This document shows, piece by piece, positions 39,928 through 52,170 of a stretch of 64,000 nucleotides of DNA. Numbering within the stretch: the first letter of the stretch is position 1; each line of letters starts with the position of its first letter. The notes beneath the pieces were generated by a model. It had not been told where the DNA came from. It made no database searches and saw nothing but the letters and a program-made list of their open reading frames with translations. The position numbers were made by a program, and so were the translations under genes. This stretch comes from Hyaloperonospora brassicae. Taxonomy: Eukaryota > Oomycota > Peronosporomycetes > Peronosporales > Peronosporaceae. The stretch is taken from contig CANTFL010001445.1 in the NCBI GenBank assembly GCA_947650285.1, forward strand, positions 930,001 to 994,000, given 5' to 3'.

Positions 39928-42150
39928 AGTGCACCAAGAATTTGTTTTTTTCCGGAAAAGAACATATGCTTATGCAATTAATTATAGCACGACTTCTAGA
40001 GTCACTCTTGTGCCGCCTGGCCAGTGAAATGAGCTTTCGAACTGGCACAACTTGCGATGGTGGAAGACTGTGTCTCCAACGGACGCAGTCTCCGGTCAAG
40101 ATCCAGCAAAATTTGGCCTCACGTATCATTCGTTGTAGACGGGCAATCGTTCCAGCCATTGTTTCGTCACAGTCACAATGGGTGCGAATAAATCTAACAT
40201 GTCCCTGCAAAGCTCGTAAATGATGAGTGCTGGCCCCGCGCGCACAATAGCTTGACCACAAAGTTGCGAAATTGAGGATGCATTAAGATTAGTTGTTGAG
40301 GCACTATTGCTATCGTAAAACGACTTATCGGTGAACTATACCAACCGTTAAAAATAATGTGCCGCTACGAAGACCGCGCAACATCAGTTCAAAATGATGC
40401 GTCTGTACCCTGCTCGTCTACCGGTTACTTCAGCCTTTGCAATAAATAAAAACCGTGTGATGGCACAAGTTTTAGGACGAAAGGTTCAGGACTCGTCGAG
40501 CTCATTCTCGATGTATTAAGTTTCAAATGCCTTTCGTGTAGTTTCGTCGTCTGTTAAGGGATTCATATGCTCTCTATGTCTTCCGTTTATGTGGCACTCC
40601 TAAGGGACAATGAGCCCGCTATGCGCTTACTCGCTCTTCGATCCGCTCTCGATCGATAACACCAAGCAAGAAAAGTTGTAGCTGTGATTCGGTCGCAAAG
40701 CAATCCCAGAGTCCGTTATCATTAATCAATTGGAACTAAGCTTGAAGTATACTATATCTCACTAGCACAATCGGCCTCTTCCATGTAGCATCATGTCATA
40801 TGTTAAGGAAGTCTATCGTATCAGCGCGCCTCTACATTCGTGTATAATAGGAACAGTGCTGATACGATTAAACCGCCGAATTAAATCGCTGATAGGGGTA
40901 ATATGCTCATGAATCATGTAAATTAATAACGTACATTCGATGACACGATGGCCAAACTTTGATATATCAAAGTCGAACATTCTTCATCTCAACCGCGTCT
41001 AGTTTTCCAATCTATGTCGGTCGCATATATACATAATGCGCCAATTAACTTTCTCACCCGATAAGCATCAGTTGCCCATTAAATATGATTGCACAAATCT
41101 ACACCGAGAGTGGGCGAGCGTTGACAGAATTTGCGAAGACCAAGAAACGTATTTCGACGTGTGTTTCGACGTGTGTTTCGTAGATTGACATTTTTGTGAC
41201 GTAAAAAATTGGGAATAGATTCAGCAGCAAGTTCTTTAGTCTATTTTCATTGCAGTCATGCTTCCCCTAGTCGTTGCAAACCTTCTTGGTGCTTGCTAGC
41301 TCAATGGTTACATCCTCTTAAAAGTAGTTTAGTTTTGATCAAATTCGTTTTTGGAGGGGGTACACCGAAGGATTTAATACAACATATTTGCACTATTTCC
41401 AAGGTACCATCCGGACTTATAGGTATGAACTTTTAACAGGTCTAACCCCGACCTCTTCGCACATGACGTCTAGATGACACCTCCTGCCAAATCCGTTCCA
41501 TTCGAGTAGCTTCTGTCCCGATTTCCTTTATAATACGCACCCTAAATGATGATATTTGATTTTGTCTGCACCTTTAAACAGCTTAGTAATTGCTGAAGAC
41601 GCCTAACGTCCAAAATCTTGGTATAGGCATCGGCGATATTTTAAGTTGTCTTGCTCTTCCCAGAGTGATGGCTACTTTCTTGAACGGCACGCGCACATAG
41701 GGACATCTCAATCGGATATGTCGCGGTTACCGACTATTCGTGGATATCGAAGCCATTTTGCATGCAGCCTATCGATCAATACCTAAAAAAATTCGCGATT
41801 GTGCTGGGATGAAAGCTCTTAATATACAATTTTTATCGCTAGATACTCTTCTTCGGTAGATAAAAAAGCAAAAGTTGGGTTTTAGCGTGCCATTATCGCT
41901 ATTGCTTCACATGCAAGCTGTTTACATATGTTGTCGTGATCTCCAAGCCTCCAGATCGCCCCATCGCTTTCACAAAAACGTTGTGCGACAATTTATAAGT
42001 CCATTCGTAGCTTATGTGTACACCATCGTATACAAATGCGCGCCCACTAAGCACTGTAGTACGAGTTCACATTGCCATAGTGTTTGTTTGTAGGACATAG
42101 TACAAACTGAATTTGTAAATACAGAATTATTTTCAGTCATATCAAGCGCT
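39928..42150. other. AT-rich DNA without recognisable genes
   Basis: No intact gene. A 12-base unit ttcgacgtgtgt is repeated near 41153-41180. A minus-strand trace near 41600 (NIADAYTKI) could be the end of a Copia pol but is too short to claim. Confidence 0.4.
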
Positions 42151-42352
42151 TGTTACGGGATATCAGGTTGCGTGGTATAATCATGTATAATATTTTTTAT
42201 AAAGAATAATACGTTGAGTTTTTCTCGTAGGATATCACCAAATTCAGTGATGTTTATACAGTGAACAATGAGTCTACTCATCAGTTAATATGTGTAATGA
42301 TATTAATCTACCAATATCGGCTTGAGGTGCGCCATGAGTAGCGAGTAACATC
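42151..42352 (+). repeat. Strongly decayed Gypsy LTR fragment
   Basis: The order of LTR landmarks is kept though bases have drifted: TGTTACGGGA at the start, ATAAAGAATAATA, GATATCACCAAATTCAGTGATGTT, AACAATGAGTCTACTCATCAGTTAATAT, ATGATATTAATCTACCAAT and CGCCATGAGTAGCGAG. In intact LTRs these correspond to the hairpin chain in the same order and orientation. The outer end after about 42352 is lost. Confidence 0.6.
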
Positions 42353-44280
42353 TTTATCGAATCTGAAGGTGGCGCTTTGGCAATGATTTCGAGGAAGTGA
42401 GTTACAAGAAGTAAATAGCAAACAGAGACTTATTGTTTATTACTTATATTTGTAAGCATAAGAAACGTGCTTGAAGCACTAGGAGTAATGATTTTACGGG
42501 AAACCTCCTGTTAATCGCCATGGCTCTAGCCGACCCCATATATCATCACTCAGCAATAAGTAGGTCACACAATACTTTAGGTCACAGGTCGCACCCGGTC
42601 TCGCTTATCTATTCGAGGCAGTTGGAAGGAAACGTGATATCCTTTTTTAATGAAGAGGCGTTGTTCATGGTGAGTAGATAAAAGTTAGTGGTAATCAAAA
42701 CTTTCTTGCCCCCCAATCTCCACTAGCGCCCATACTACCGAGTATCGGAGAGGGTACTCCATGTACTTGCATCACGCGTCCTTCCTCGTACATTTTGTAC
42801 CCGTCGTTAAGGCGGGACGCACCCTTCCAGGTTCATTCGTGTCGACGGAATGCTTGAGTGTGTTCGAGATGGGTGGATGATCGAATGGAAATCTTCACAG
42901 GACCACGTGTTTACTTGTAGGGTGCTCGGTAAAGGACATCCTACTCTCTACAATATTGTCTTGTCCAAAGCAGATGCCTAATTCGCGAGGTTTCTTAACA
43001 CTTTTGCCATCTCGAAATCTTGCAATCTGCATCCAATCGTAGATGAGGGGGCTTAAAATTTTGCACTCCTGGACAAATAATCCAGAAAAGATCTTCTTGG
43101 TGGTCGGCAGACGTCGGGAGGTCAACGAAATTAGCACAGAAAGAGGAACGACACTTGTGCACTAAGAAGATGGCGAATTTTTTTTTGTGTTATCCAACCA
43201 TATATATTAACCTCTGACGAAGCCTAGTCCGTTTATTGGGATGGGCCACCATGTGTCGCTCTGCGCTGTTGAAAATCGATCCCCATTGTTATTAATGTTC
43301 CGCGCCGGTTTATCGTGACCTTATTATCTGAAGATCGCGATTCACAAGATTGCGCTACCCAAGGCCACGCTTTGCAAGATCATATCATCCTAGATTGAAT
43401 CGTCCAAGATTGCATTGTGTAGTTTTAAATCATTATGTGGCTCATAACTACCGCCGACATAGTACTTAGTCGCAGCAAAATCATCGGCCCTCACTTCTCG
43501 ATCCGCTTCACAACAAAGACGTCATAATACATTTTCTCAAATCGCTAGAATATATAAAGAACTCACCGGTTTTGTCGTCAATACACCGTGTCCACATATA
43601 AAACCCAGGCCATAATGTAAGGAACACAAATAGTATGATATCGTTCCCATCAGTATACATAATCCTTTGGTAAAGGAACCGTTTCGGCAAGCCATTGTCC
43701 CACTAGATGCTTGGTAGCAGTTACTTAAATGAAAAAAAGCCGTTTGCTTTCACATGTGTGGATCACTTTATGTCAAGCTAAATTCGCATCAAAGGTTTAT
43801 ATTCTCCAGTTTATACCACGGCACACAGATGCGTTTCCATGACCGACCTCGAAAAGCGGGGAGTGATCGAGTGGATCGCAGATCCTGATAGGGGGTTCCC
43901 ATGCGCACCTTATAAGTACATTTAAGCGAAGTAAAGTTGATAAATGCCAGGTGCACGAACTAGCTACTGGTAGAAGCCCACGCCACCATCACGATCTCTC
44001 CGGCGTTGCATCTGCGTATTAAAGGTGGAGGAAGAAACGAACGGCTTGGCGAGTTAGAAGGTGTCCTGTTTGAACATATAGTTTTCCTGAGACCGGCCAA
44101 GAGCCAGGTGTTTCATCTGTGTATTAAAAGAATCTGCCCGCGAGATCACTAAAGCCGAGCTGAACGACGATGATTTTATGCGCATCTGACCAGTGGTACG
44201 CTTGCTTCATGACATGCTATGGCCTCTATCTCAGACGGAAGACGAACCTCACTGTATTGAGTGACGACGAGCTCACCGCT
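42353..44280. other. Intergenic stretch without recognisable genes
   Basis: The composition becomes less AT-rich after 43750 but no frame could be assigned to a family. Possibly the 5' part of the transposase fossil that follows. Confidence 0.35.
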
Positions 44281-44379
44281 CGTCCGTGAGATTCTTTACG
44301 TACCCCTCGTCAAAGACGAGCTCACTCAATTCCAGCATCACGATACTGATATATAAGACGGCGATATTCTTTGAAGATC

Positions 44380-45060
44380 CGCGGCATGACACTGTGGGAT
44401 ATAACGTTCCTTGTCATGGTGTAATGCGCTCGACCGGATTTGCTTCGATGCGTATCACTGTTGTGCCTAATGCACAACCAAGAAAAATGATCTGCCAGCT
44501 CTTCTGATCTGGAAAGGCACCAAAATACCGGTCCAGATGAGAGGCGCAGTTTACGCATCCTATTAAGATCACGCCCCGATGATTAGTGAGATTCGTCTTG
44601 AGTGGATGAAGCTGATGTTCTCAGCGCGTATAGGCTCCTACGGTGGACAAGGGTTCATGTGGTGGTCGATGAGAGCGCATTTAGCGAATGAAGTAGATAT
44701 AAAGGTGACTGCCATTAAGGGAGGTCTAACTTCGTTACTGCAGGCAGGGGAAATCGAAAAGTTCACTTTTTTCAAAGATTGTATCTAGCTTATTCACCGA
44801 AAGAAGGCGATCTAATCGGGTGCAGTACATCAAGGAACAAAATCTACGGCCACCGAGCGTGGAGGTGGTTGTATCTTGGGTCATCAAATCATGAGAACCT
44901 ATCCCGAACGAAGAGTTCCGCAAGTCTGTTGCAGCATATGGATTTGGTGTTGACCATTGCGACTAAAAAATTGCCAAGAACGACGTAAACGGTCGACTAT
45001 TGCAGTAGATGGATGAGCGCTGACGAAGAATTCTCCGATGATGATGATGGTGCTAATATT
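44380..45060 (+). pseudogene. DDE (pogo/Tigger-like) transposase fossil
   Basis: Successive plus-strand pieces fit the second half of a DDE_1 transposase in order: VPCHGVMRSTGFASMRITVV (44395-44455), LIWKGTKIPVQMRGAVYAS after a frameshift (44510-44565), MISEIRLEWMKLMFSARIG (44579-44635), RPPSVEVVVSWVIKS near 44860 and the helical end with ENLSRTKSSASLL. An acidic tail (ADEEFSDDDDGANI) closes it near 45060. Frameshifts and stops show it is dead. The family is inferred from the pattern PLVIWKG, the conserved tryptophan and the C-terminal SxxxVxxWVxxAW-like helix; terminal inverted repeats were not found. Confidence 0.45.
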
Positions 45061-46899
45061 GCACATGGTTATGACGATCTGGTAATTATATATGGGCATT
45101 TCGTTCCGTGTTTGCAGCGCCTTATCTGATGGGAATCGCAATCAATATGTACTACAAGGACTTACGTAGCAGTTACAAATGCGCTGTGGAACTCTATCTT
45201 TATAATTGATTCTGGATTTGAACTCGGGCTGTTTGTGTAACGTTTAGCTGCTACACCACTCCACCACTGCCGTCATTCATTATACAAGATAATAAGTTAT
45301 CTCCAAATGCGTGTATATTGATTGTGTGCTCTGCCTAATACAATACCTTTATTGCAAATTAGGGATAAATGGGGTAATAGAATACCGTATATATTCGGCA
45401 GAAATCATTATTAACAAAAATAGATAGAAGACTTATGTACATTTCATTCAGTTTTTCTTTCACTACTACTAAGCTCTATCGTCTTTGTGGATTGTCTTCC
45501 TTGATGAAAGAGTATATGACGTAGTAGTGAACTGCCTAAAAGGTTTTCAGTAAGAGTTCGACGTCCTTTCGTGAGTACGTATAAGAAGTACCAGTGTTTC
45601 TTTTCAGTACTTATGTCGAGGTACAATAATATCCCAATTGCTGCACAAAATTAAATCTCTTTCGTCATTGCTTCGTCTTCTATCACCGTGTCTACGATCA
45701 AAAGTGCGTACTCGCTTTTAATGCTTCGTACGAAATCATATTACGTTGCCAGCTTGAAATGTGCTTGCATGTCTCTATAATCTGATTTTGAAATATTTTG
45801 TCAAGCTTCCTCGATGTTAAATTCCATACCCTATGTCAATATCATGAAACAACAATGATTTTTAATCAGCAATACACTGCAGCATGCCGTTTATGTAGAT
45901 GAGGTCGCACACAACATCACCTGTTTGTCGAGTTTTAGGTGTAGACACGGATCCATACGCGACGATTGATCCCCGTGATTTCATAGCTATCCATGCCATC
46001 CTGTGATTCATTCCATCGATGTATTTGATCCGTATAATACGTTGACATCAACATAAGCATGACGTGTATTTTCATAAGGATACCGAATTAAACTACTGAT
46101 AAAATGCTTTGTTCTCCGTCTTTCATTTTGATTAGCCGTAATGGTATCGCATTCATACGCTTCTAATCTCGTTCTACGACTATTGCCAACTTTTATCGAA
46201 AACATGGAATTCTTGCGCTGAAATTGATTCCAGATTTATAATTACTTGCCGGTGCCACAAATCCTACTTTGAATCAATTGACGTAACATTCACTAATTAT
46301 TCCTTTTGGCATTTACCACAACGATTTCAACATGTAACTCTGTCAACATTTCCTCGCTTTAAAGCTCAGGGATATCATGTATGGCTTTTTCTTCTGAAGG
46401 CCAGACATTCAGCCTTGATTCTCTATAATAATCACACGTATATATTAAGACCGTAGCATATCTCGGCATTAGCGTAGCATTTAGATTTCCTTCCACGAAT
46501 TGTCCCGCAATTCTATTATTGACATATGATTAATTTCGTGTCACATTGACGACAGATTTATCAAAGTAAGCAGGTAAGTATTGCATTAAGCTTGATCAGA
46601 ACCATGAACGTCTTCTTGACGGCTTTGTAACAACATCTCGCTCAGCCAATTTCTCTCTTAAAATTATTGCATCTCTTTAAGCACTCTATTCAGCTTAAAC
46701 GCACCAGTGGTTCCTAGATATGTGTGCCTCGCGATCTCAAGTTTAGACGCCAACTTTTGGCCGTTGTAATTCCGTCGTGTATTGGTTTCGAGAAAGAGGA
46801 CTGGTCATAGTTGCATTTCCGTCGCAATCACCTTAATATACATTAATTGCTGCTAAATCGAATATCTCGCACATTTCGATGTCCGACATTACACCTTCG
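45061..46899. other. AT-rich DNA without recognisable genes
   Basis: No complete gene or repeat recognised. Minus-strand pieces near 46600-46700 (REKLAERDVVTKPSRR) may belong to the decayed coding sequence that follows. Confidence 0.35.
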
Positions 46900-47616
46900 A
46901 CACCAAGACCATCAGGCGATGGATTTGAATATCATTAATTACGGTATTTTTTATTTGTTGCGCTTCAGCATCAGATCAGTAAATGACCATCACCTCAAAA
47001 GTCGGATACAGATTTAGATCTTTCCGTAATCGATGTCATCCTTTTTATCGCTTTCATACTTTTGTGGGGAACGTAATGAGAACGGTCCATCCAGAGATGG
47101 CTCTGTCGTCTAGCGATGGTTTTGCATTGTTAACGTCACTATGCCTACACCCGACGTGATTCGTCGATCGCCTTGAAGAAATCATCAGGCATTCATTCTC
47201 AAGATTGCCCTTAATGCTACGTCAGTAATTCGGATATCGAATTTTCCATCCGACGGGCTCGGATTATTGCCGACATCCTCCACGACTGCGTTTCGTCTGC
47301 GGCTGTCCAAGAACGTCACGTTACAACATCCGCGCGTTGAATACCCTCGCAATTTAGCTGATGAATTTCATCAGCAGTCTAATTCGCTTTTGCGGCGCCT
47401 TCTGAAACTTTTTCCACTTCGGGAGCCTCCGCTGGGTAGTAGGTCGTATCGTTGATCACAAGGAACCTCCGCACGATTCCAAGACGTATCTTTGTCGTCC
47501 GCGCGCGTTAATAACTGCGCGTCAGTCTTAAATCTGGTGGATGGCCTTTTCACTTCATGATGATACGTGAGAACGCAAGTCAATGTCAAGTTGAGCGGTA
47601 TACTCTTGTGGAAGTT
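46900..47616 (-). pseudogene. Decayed coding sequence next to the Copia insertion
   Basis: On the minus strand pieces with protein-like composition follow one another with stops and shifts: VINDTTYYPAEAPEVEKVSE near 47455, NVTFLDSRRRNAVVEDVGNN near 47300, FDIRITDVALRAILRMNA near 47230 and TSGVGIVTLTMQNHR near 47130. A piece of similar style lies just beyond the Copia element (52430-52990), also on the minus strand. The Copia element may therefore have jumped into an already dying gene. No family was recognised. Confidence 0.3.
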
Positions 47617-47621
47617 ACAAT

Positions 47622-47875
47622 TGTTATGTCGAAGGAAAATTGGAAAGTGTATTGAATTAGTTTTCCTATGAACTTACTCGTCGTGTTATCTTCTTCTACC
47701 TTGTAGCTTTCCCTGATCTTGATGGATTCTAGAACATACACTCAAGGTAGTTCTAGAATCATCAGACTGCACGTGAACCGTTTACACCCTGTCGTATCAT
47801 CGCTGTCTTGTCACTTGTGCGTAGCAAATCACAGTTGGCTTTGTTGACCGTGCATTGACAGTGCACACATCAACA
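47622..47875 (-). repeat. 3' LTR of the Copia element
   Basis: On the minus strand it starts TGTTGATGTGTGCACTG and ends CGACATAACA. It is adjacent to the polypurine tract and the stop codon of gag-pol. Confidence 0.97.
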
Positions 47876-47886
47876 CTCCCACTCAC
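47876..47886 (-). other. Polypurine tract of the Copia element
   Basis: The minus strand reads GTGAGTGGGAG directly before the 3' LTR. It overlaps the TGA stop of the polyprotein (47883-47885), so the coding region ends only seven bases from the LTR. Confidence 0.75.
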
Positions 47887-50800
47887 TGTTGATGCTCGGG
47901 TCCATCACGTACCTTGATGTCCATTCCGGCACGGAGGTACTGGAATCGCTTGGTGCCGAGTGCCTTCGTTAGTATTTTGGCAAGTTGATGTTCCGTCTCC
48001 TTGTAGATCACCTTTATATCACCGGCCAGAACTTTCTCTCGGACAAAGTGGTGACGTATGTCTACGTGTTTAGTCCGCGCATGGTATCCTGGGTTTGTTG
48101 CGAGAGCAATGGCTCCTTGATTATCCTCGTAGATGACAGTAGGATTCTTCTGCTCGAATCCGAGGTCAGCCATTAACATCCTTGCCCATAGTATGTCTTG
48201 AGTGCACATGATAAGCGCCATGAATTCAGCCTCAGAAGTACTCAATGCAACGGTGCGTTGGTACTTAGACTTAAATATAACAGGGCCTCCATTAAGCACC
48301 AGCAAAACACCAGATACCGATCGACGGTCGTCCAAGCTGTTTCCCCAATCGGCGTCACTATACGCTGTTAGTTGTTGCTGTAGTTTGTCAACACTGTAGT
48401 GTAATCCAAAACCACTCGTCGAGCGGAGGTATCTTAGCACTTTGATCAGTGCCTTCCAGTGTTGTGAGCCAGGGTTTTCTGCAAATCGTCCAAGTTGGCT
48501 CACAGGAAATGCTGCGTCTGGTCTGGTCGTGGTCACTATAAACAGCAGTCGTCCCAGCAATTGGCGGTACGGTGTACGACTCATGGCTTGTCTTTCGACA
48601 TCGGACTTTGGACTGTTTGCGCTGGACAGTTTCATGCTCTGATCACATGGGTTACCAGTTGGTCGGGCTTGAGTCTGTCCAAACATGTCTGCAGTCTCCT
48701 CGATGTATCTTTGTTGCGAAATAAACATCTCACGCTTCTTTCGGTCGTACATAACTTCCATTCCAAGCAAGTGCTTCACTGGACCAAGGTCTTTGGTTTG
48801 AAACCGCTGAGAGATTTGTTCTTTCACCTTGCGTACCGTGGCTGCTTCTTTTGCAGCCACAATCATATCATCAACGTATAAGCACACGTACGCCCAGCCT
48901 TCACCATCCTTTATCTTGTATATGCATCGATCAGCACCGCACGCGACAAATCCCATCTCCAGTAATGCATTGTGAATCGTCTTATTCCAGGAATTTGCAG
49001 CCTGCTTAAGTCCGTAAAGCGCGCGATTCAATTTAAGTACAAACTCGCTGCCAATTTTCATCCCTTTGGGTGGTAACAAGTATACTTCTTCTTGTAGGTC
49101 GGCATTCAGGTAGGCCGTATCAACATCAAGCTGGTCGATCACATATCCTGCTGCGCAGCAAATCGACAATAGCATCCTGATGGAGTTCATACTGGCGACA
49201 GCCGCGTACGTCTCGAAAAAGTTGATACCATATTGTTGCAGGAATCCGAGCGCCACAAGTCGTGCTTTGTATCGACCATCACTCTTTTTAGCCCATACCC
49301 ACTTCGATCCAATTGGTTTCATTCCAGGCTTGCGTACAATTGGTGTCCACGTCTTGTTACGCTCATGAGCCGCAAATTCATTCTCAATAGCTTTAATCCA
49401 TTGGTATCTGTCAGGTCCATTCACTGCCTCCGCATAAGAGCCAGGTAAATCACGAGCTATCATGGCAACTTCTGCTATCAATGCCACATCGCTGTTTATT
49501 CGCGATCGCTTGGAAGGAGGTTCGTCATCTTCACTCCCACTGGCTTCATGGTTTTCATTGTATGGCACAATGCTGTTTTCTGTTGTGGTACTAGTGTTAT
49601 TGTCTTCCAACAAGAGCTGAACAGGTTGCTCAATTGGTAGCATTTCATCAACACCTCCTCGTGGTCCGGATTCACTTCTCCCACTGGCATCGTCAGTAAG
49701 AACACGATACTGATGCTCGCGACCGGAACGACGCTTAAGTTGTGGACGGAACACCATCGCTCCAGAGTCGTGCGGATTGTGTAATTCGAGTTCTTGGTGA
49801 CGAGGTCCTTGTTGAATTACTTGGGAAATGTGTTGATGTTGTTCGTTGTTCATATTTCTTGCAAGATAATGATTGCTTGTCTCACTCGAAGGTGTGTTAC
49901 TGATGTCATTGTCAGAACTCGGTACTTCCATCTCCACATCTTCGACAATTTCGTGCTCTTCCATTTCAACATCTTCATCACCATCTTGTTGCAAGTTACT
50001 TGGTTGATCTCCATCATCGTCATCTTGTCGTATTATTATCATCTTCGGGTGTGGTACAACCGGATTGTCTTCGTAAATGTTACTAACTTCACGTTCATCT
50101 AACGCGATCGAACGACTGATCTTGATCGTACCAGTCTCCAGATCAAGCACCCTGTAACCCTTGGTGTGTCTTGCATATCCTAACAGCATGCAGCGAAACC
50201 CTTTCGCGTCGAATTTCGTGCGCTTTGAGTCATCGATATGTGCGTATCCAAGTGAACCAAATACACGTAGGTGAGAAATTTCGGGCTTCGTCTTAAAGCA
50301 CAGTTCAAAAGGAGTCTTCTCCTCGTGATTGCAGTTCGTGGTTCTGTTAAGTAAATACACCGCCGTATTCACAGCTTCGGCCCACCACTTCTTTGCCACC
50401 CGCTTGTAATGCATCATGCTTCTGGCCGTCTCAACAATCGTACGGTTCATCCGTTCAGCAACACCGTTTTGTTGAGGACTGTAGGGTACTGTCTTCTGAT
50501 GGATGATGCCGTGTTTCTTGCAGTACGAAGCAAACCTCTTGTTTTTGTATTCACCGCCATTGTCAGTACGTATGGCCTTAATACGAAATCCACACTGCTG
50601 CTCCATCTCGGTCCGAAATTCAATGAACTTCGACAGTACTTCACTCTTGGACTTTAGAAAATATACAGTCACTAATCTTGAAAAATCGTCCACGAGAGAC
50701 AATACGTATCGTGACCCACCAGGAGTTGGGTTCTTCATAGGGCCCATGACGTCAGAGTGAATAAGCTGCAGTGGCTGCGTTGTCTTTGTCTTCGACTCTT

Positions 50801-52124
50801 GTGGAAAACTCGCGACACACAGTTTCCCTTGTAGACACCCTCCACACAAATTCTTGTTCGTGTCAGGTACTACATTCGGTAGTCCTTCCGTAGCCTCCTT
50901 TGTCTTTTTAAACTTGTTGTGGCTAATGTGACCCATTCGTGCATGCCACAGCTCCCACTTGTTACCAGCGTCTTCATGTTCTACCAACATCGCGTGCTCA
51001 TACTCCACATTAAGAGTGTACACGCTTCTCATGCGCTTCGCAGAAATCATCAACACATTATCCTTGTAGATACCGCAGTATTTTTCACCGAATCGAACGT
51101 TGTACCCACGCTGGACGATCTTGGGCACCGCTAGTAGTCGTCTGTCCAGCGTTGGAATGTGCAATACTTCATTCACAGTCACTGCTGTACCATTCGTACA
51201 GCGAAATCGAATGCTTCCTCGTCCAATTGCATTCATGACCGCACCATCGGCAACGCGAACTTGAATGGCTTCTCTCAATTTCTCGTACTCAAAGAAATCT
51301 TCTTCGGCTGGGGTCATATGTGACGAGGCGCCGCTGTCCAACAACCATCCTTTTTTTAATCCGTTTGTGGCCGTGAATGCCATTTCATTTCCATCATTCT
51401 TGGTGGCAGATCGGCACTCAAACTGCTTGTGTCCGATCTTGTTACAGCGGTGACACTTCCCACGAAACGGCTGTTTCTTCTTCCAGCTCTCTTCTGCACC
51501 ACGTTGTTTGCGCATTCCACGACCACGATCCTGTTTATGGCCTCCACTACCAACGCGGAAAGCTCCTTCGGAGACCTCTTGCTGCTGCTTCTTCTTGTGT
51601 TCCTTCAACAGCTTTTCTTTCACATCCACCATCGTCACACCCATGGAATTCTCAATGATGGACACAATCATCTCGTACTCTGCCGGTAAGCTACTCAGCA
51701 GAACTGTCATCTGGCGTGCGTCGTCCATGGTATCGCCCACCGCCTCCATACTCAAAACAAGTTCATCGAAACGGTCGAGGTGGCTCACCATGTCGCCTCC
51801 CTCATCCATACGAAATTCGTGCAATCGACGTGTCAGTGCCACTCGATTCTGAAGGTTTGTCTTGTTGTAGTAGTCGCGTAGTGTTTCCCATGCTTCCTTC
51901 GCAGTGCGAGCATGTCGGATCTTCGTCTGATGCTTTAGTTCGATCCCTTGAGCAATAATAGCAAACGCCTTCATGTCCTTGACCTTCCAATCCTCCGTCA
52001 TCTCCTGCTCCGACTTCACTTCCAAGATGTGCTCTAGCAGGCCCTTCCTCGCAAGTGTCATCTTCATATTGAATTCCCAATGGAAGTAGTTGTCTGTTCC
52101 AAGCAGGTCATCGGGTTTCTTCAT
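47883..52124 (-). CDS. Copia gag-pol polyprotein, complete
   Basis: The 1413-residue polyprotein has the standard Copia order. Gag (1-220) begins GTDNYFHWEFNM and ends in a CCHC knuckle (Cys224, Cys227, His232, Cys237). The protease active site is LLDSGASSHMT (263-268). The integrase has the HHCC finger (WHARMGH to CGGC) and the DDE triad at Asp458, Asp521 and Glu557. An acidic linker (700-880) follows, with a basic patch at 796-804. Reverse transcriptase covers about 915-1160 with DVDTAYLNADL and YVDD at 1086-1089. RNase H (1255-1385) has SDADWG, STSEAE and YEDNQGA. All catalytic residues are present and no stop or shift occurs. The ATG at 52124 lies 32 bases after the primer-binding site. 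Gag is not separated from pol by a stop, so Gag excess must come from splicing or processing, as in other Copia elements. Confidence 0.97.
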   Translation of the reverse strand: MKKPDDLLGTDNYFHWEFNMKMTLARKGLLEHILEVKSEQEMTEDWKVKDMKAFAIIAQGIELKHQTKIRHARTAKEAWETLRDYYNKTNLQNRVALTRRLHEFRMDEGGDMVSHLDRFDELVLSMEAVGDTMDDARQMTVLLSSLPAEYEMIVSIIENSMGVTMVDVKEKLLKEHKKKQQQEVSEGAFRVGSGGHKQDRGRGMRKQRGAEESWKKKQPFRGKCHRCNKIGHKQFECRSATKNDGNEMAFTATNGLKKGWLLDSGASSHMTPAEEDFFEYEKLREAIQVRVADGAVMNAIGRGSIRFRCTNGTAVTVNEVLHIPTLDRRLLAVPKIVQRGYNVRFGEKYCGIYKDNVLMISAKRMRSVYTLNVEYEHAMLVEHEDAGNKWELWHARMGHISHNKFKKTKEATEGLPNVVPDTNKNLCGGCLQGKLCVASFPQESKTKTTQPLQLIHSDVMGPMKNPTPGGSRYVLSLVDDFSRLVTVYFLKSKSEVLSKFIEFRTEMEQQCGFRIKAIRTDNGGEYKNKRFASYCKKHGIIHQKTVPYSPQQNGVAERMNRTIVETARSMMHYKRVAKKWWAEAVNTAVYLLNRTTNCNHEEKTPFELCFKTKPEISHLRVFGSLGYAHIDDSKRTKFDAKGFRCMLLGYARHTKGYRVLDLETGTIKISRSIALDEREVSNIYEDNPVVPHPKMIIIRQDDDDGDQPSNLQQDGDEDVEMEEHEIVEDVEMEVPSSDNDISNTPSSETSNHYLARNMNNEQHQHISQVIQQGPRHQELELHNPHDSGAMVFRPQLKRRSGREHQYRVLTDDASGRSESGPRGGVDEMLPIEQPVQLLLEDNNTSTTTENSIVPYNENHEASGSEDDEPPSKRSRINSDVALIAEVAMIARDLPGSYAEAVNGPDRYQWIKAIENEFAAHERNKTWTPIVRKPGMKPIGSKWVWAKKSDGRYKARLVALGFLQQYGINFFETYAAVASMNSIRMLLSICCAAGYVIDQLDVDTAYLNADLQEEVYLLPPKGMKIGSEFVLKLNRALYGLKQAANSWNKTIHNALLEMGFVACGADRCIYKIKDGEGWAYVCLYVDDMIVAAKEAATVRKVKEQISQRFQTKDLGPVKHLLGMEVMYDRKKREMFISQQRYIEETADMFGQTQARPTGNPCDQSMKLSSANSPKSDVERQAMSRTPYRQLLGRLLFIVTTTRPDAAFPVSQLGRFAENPGSQHWKALIKVLRYLRSTSGFGLHYSVDKLQQQLTAYSDADWGNSLDDRRSVSGVLLVLNGGPVIFKSKYQRTVALSTSEAEFMALIMCTQDILWARMLMADLGFEQKNPTVIYEDNQGAIALATNPGYHARTKHVDIRHHFVREKVLAGDIKVIYKETEHQLAKILTKALGTKRFQYLRAGMDIKVRDGPEHQQ

Positions 52125-52158
52125 CGTACTGGCTTCTGGCAGAGGTCCTTAAGCTCTT

Positions 52159-52170
52159 GGGCTCATAACC
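52159..52170 (-). other. Primer-binding site of the Copia element, internal tRNA-Met type
   Basis: Directly after the 5' LTR the minus strand reads GGTTATGAGCCC. Its complement GGGCTCATAACC is the anticodon stem and loop (CAT anticodon) of a methionine tRNA, not the CCA end. Priming by a tRNA-iMet half molecule cut in the anticodon loop is known for Drosophila copia. Confidence 0.75.

Noticed and set aside
41153..41180. 12-base tandem repeat
   Set aside because: Just over two units; chance-level local duplication.
41560..41700. NIADAYTKI reading on the minus strand, like the end of a Copia pol
   Set aside because: A single short motif with no supporting RNase H or RT piece nearby.
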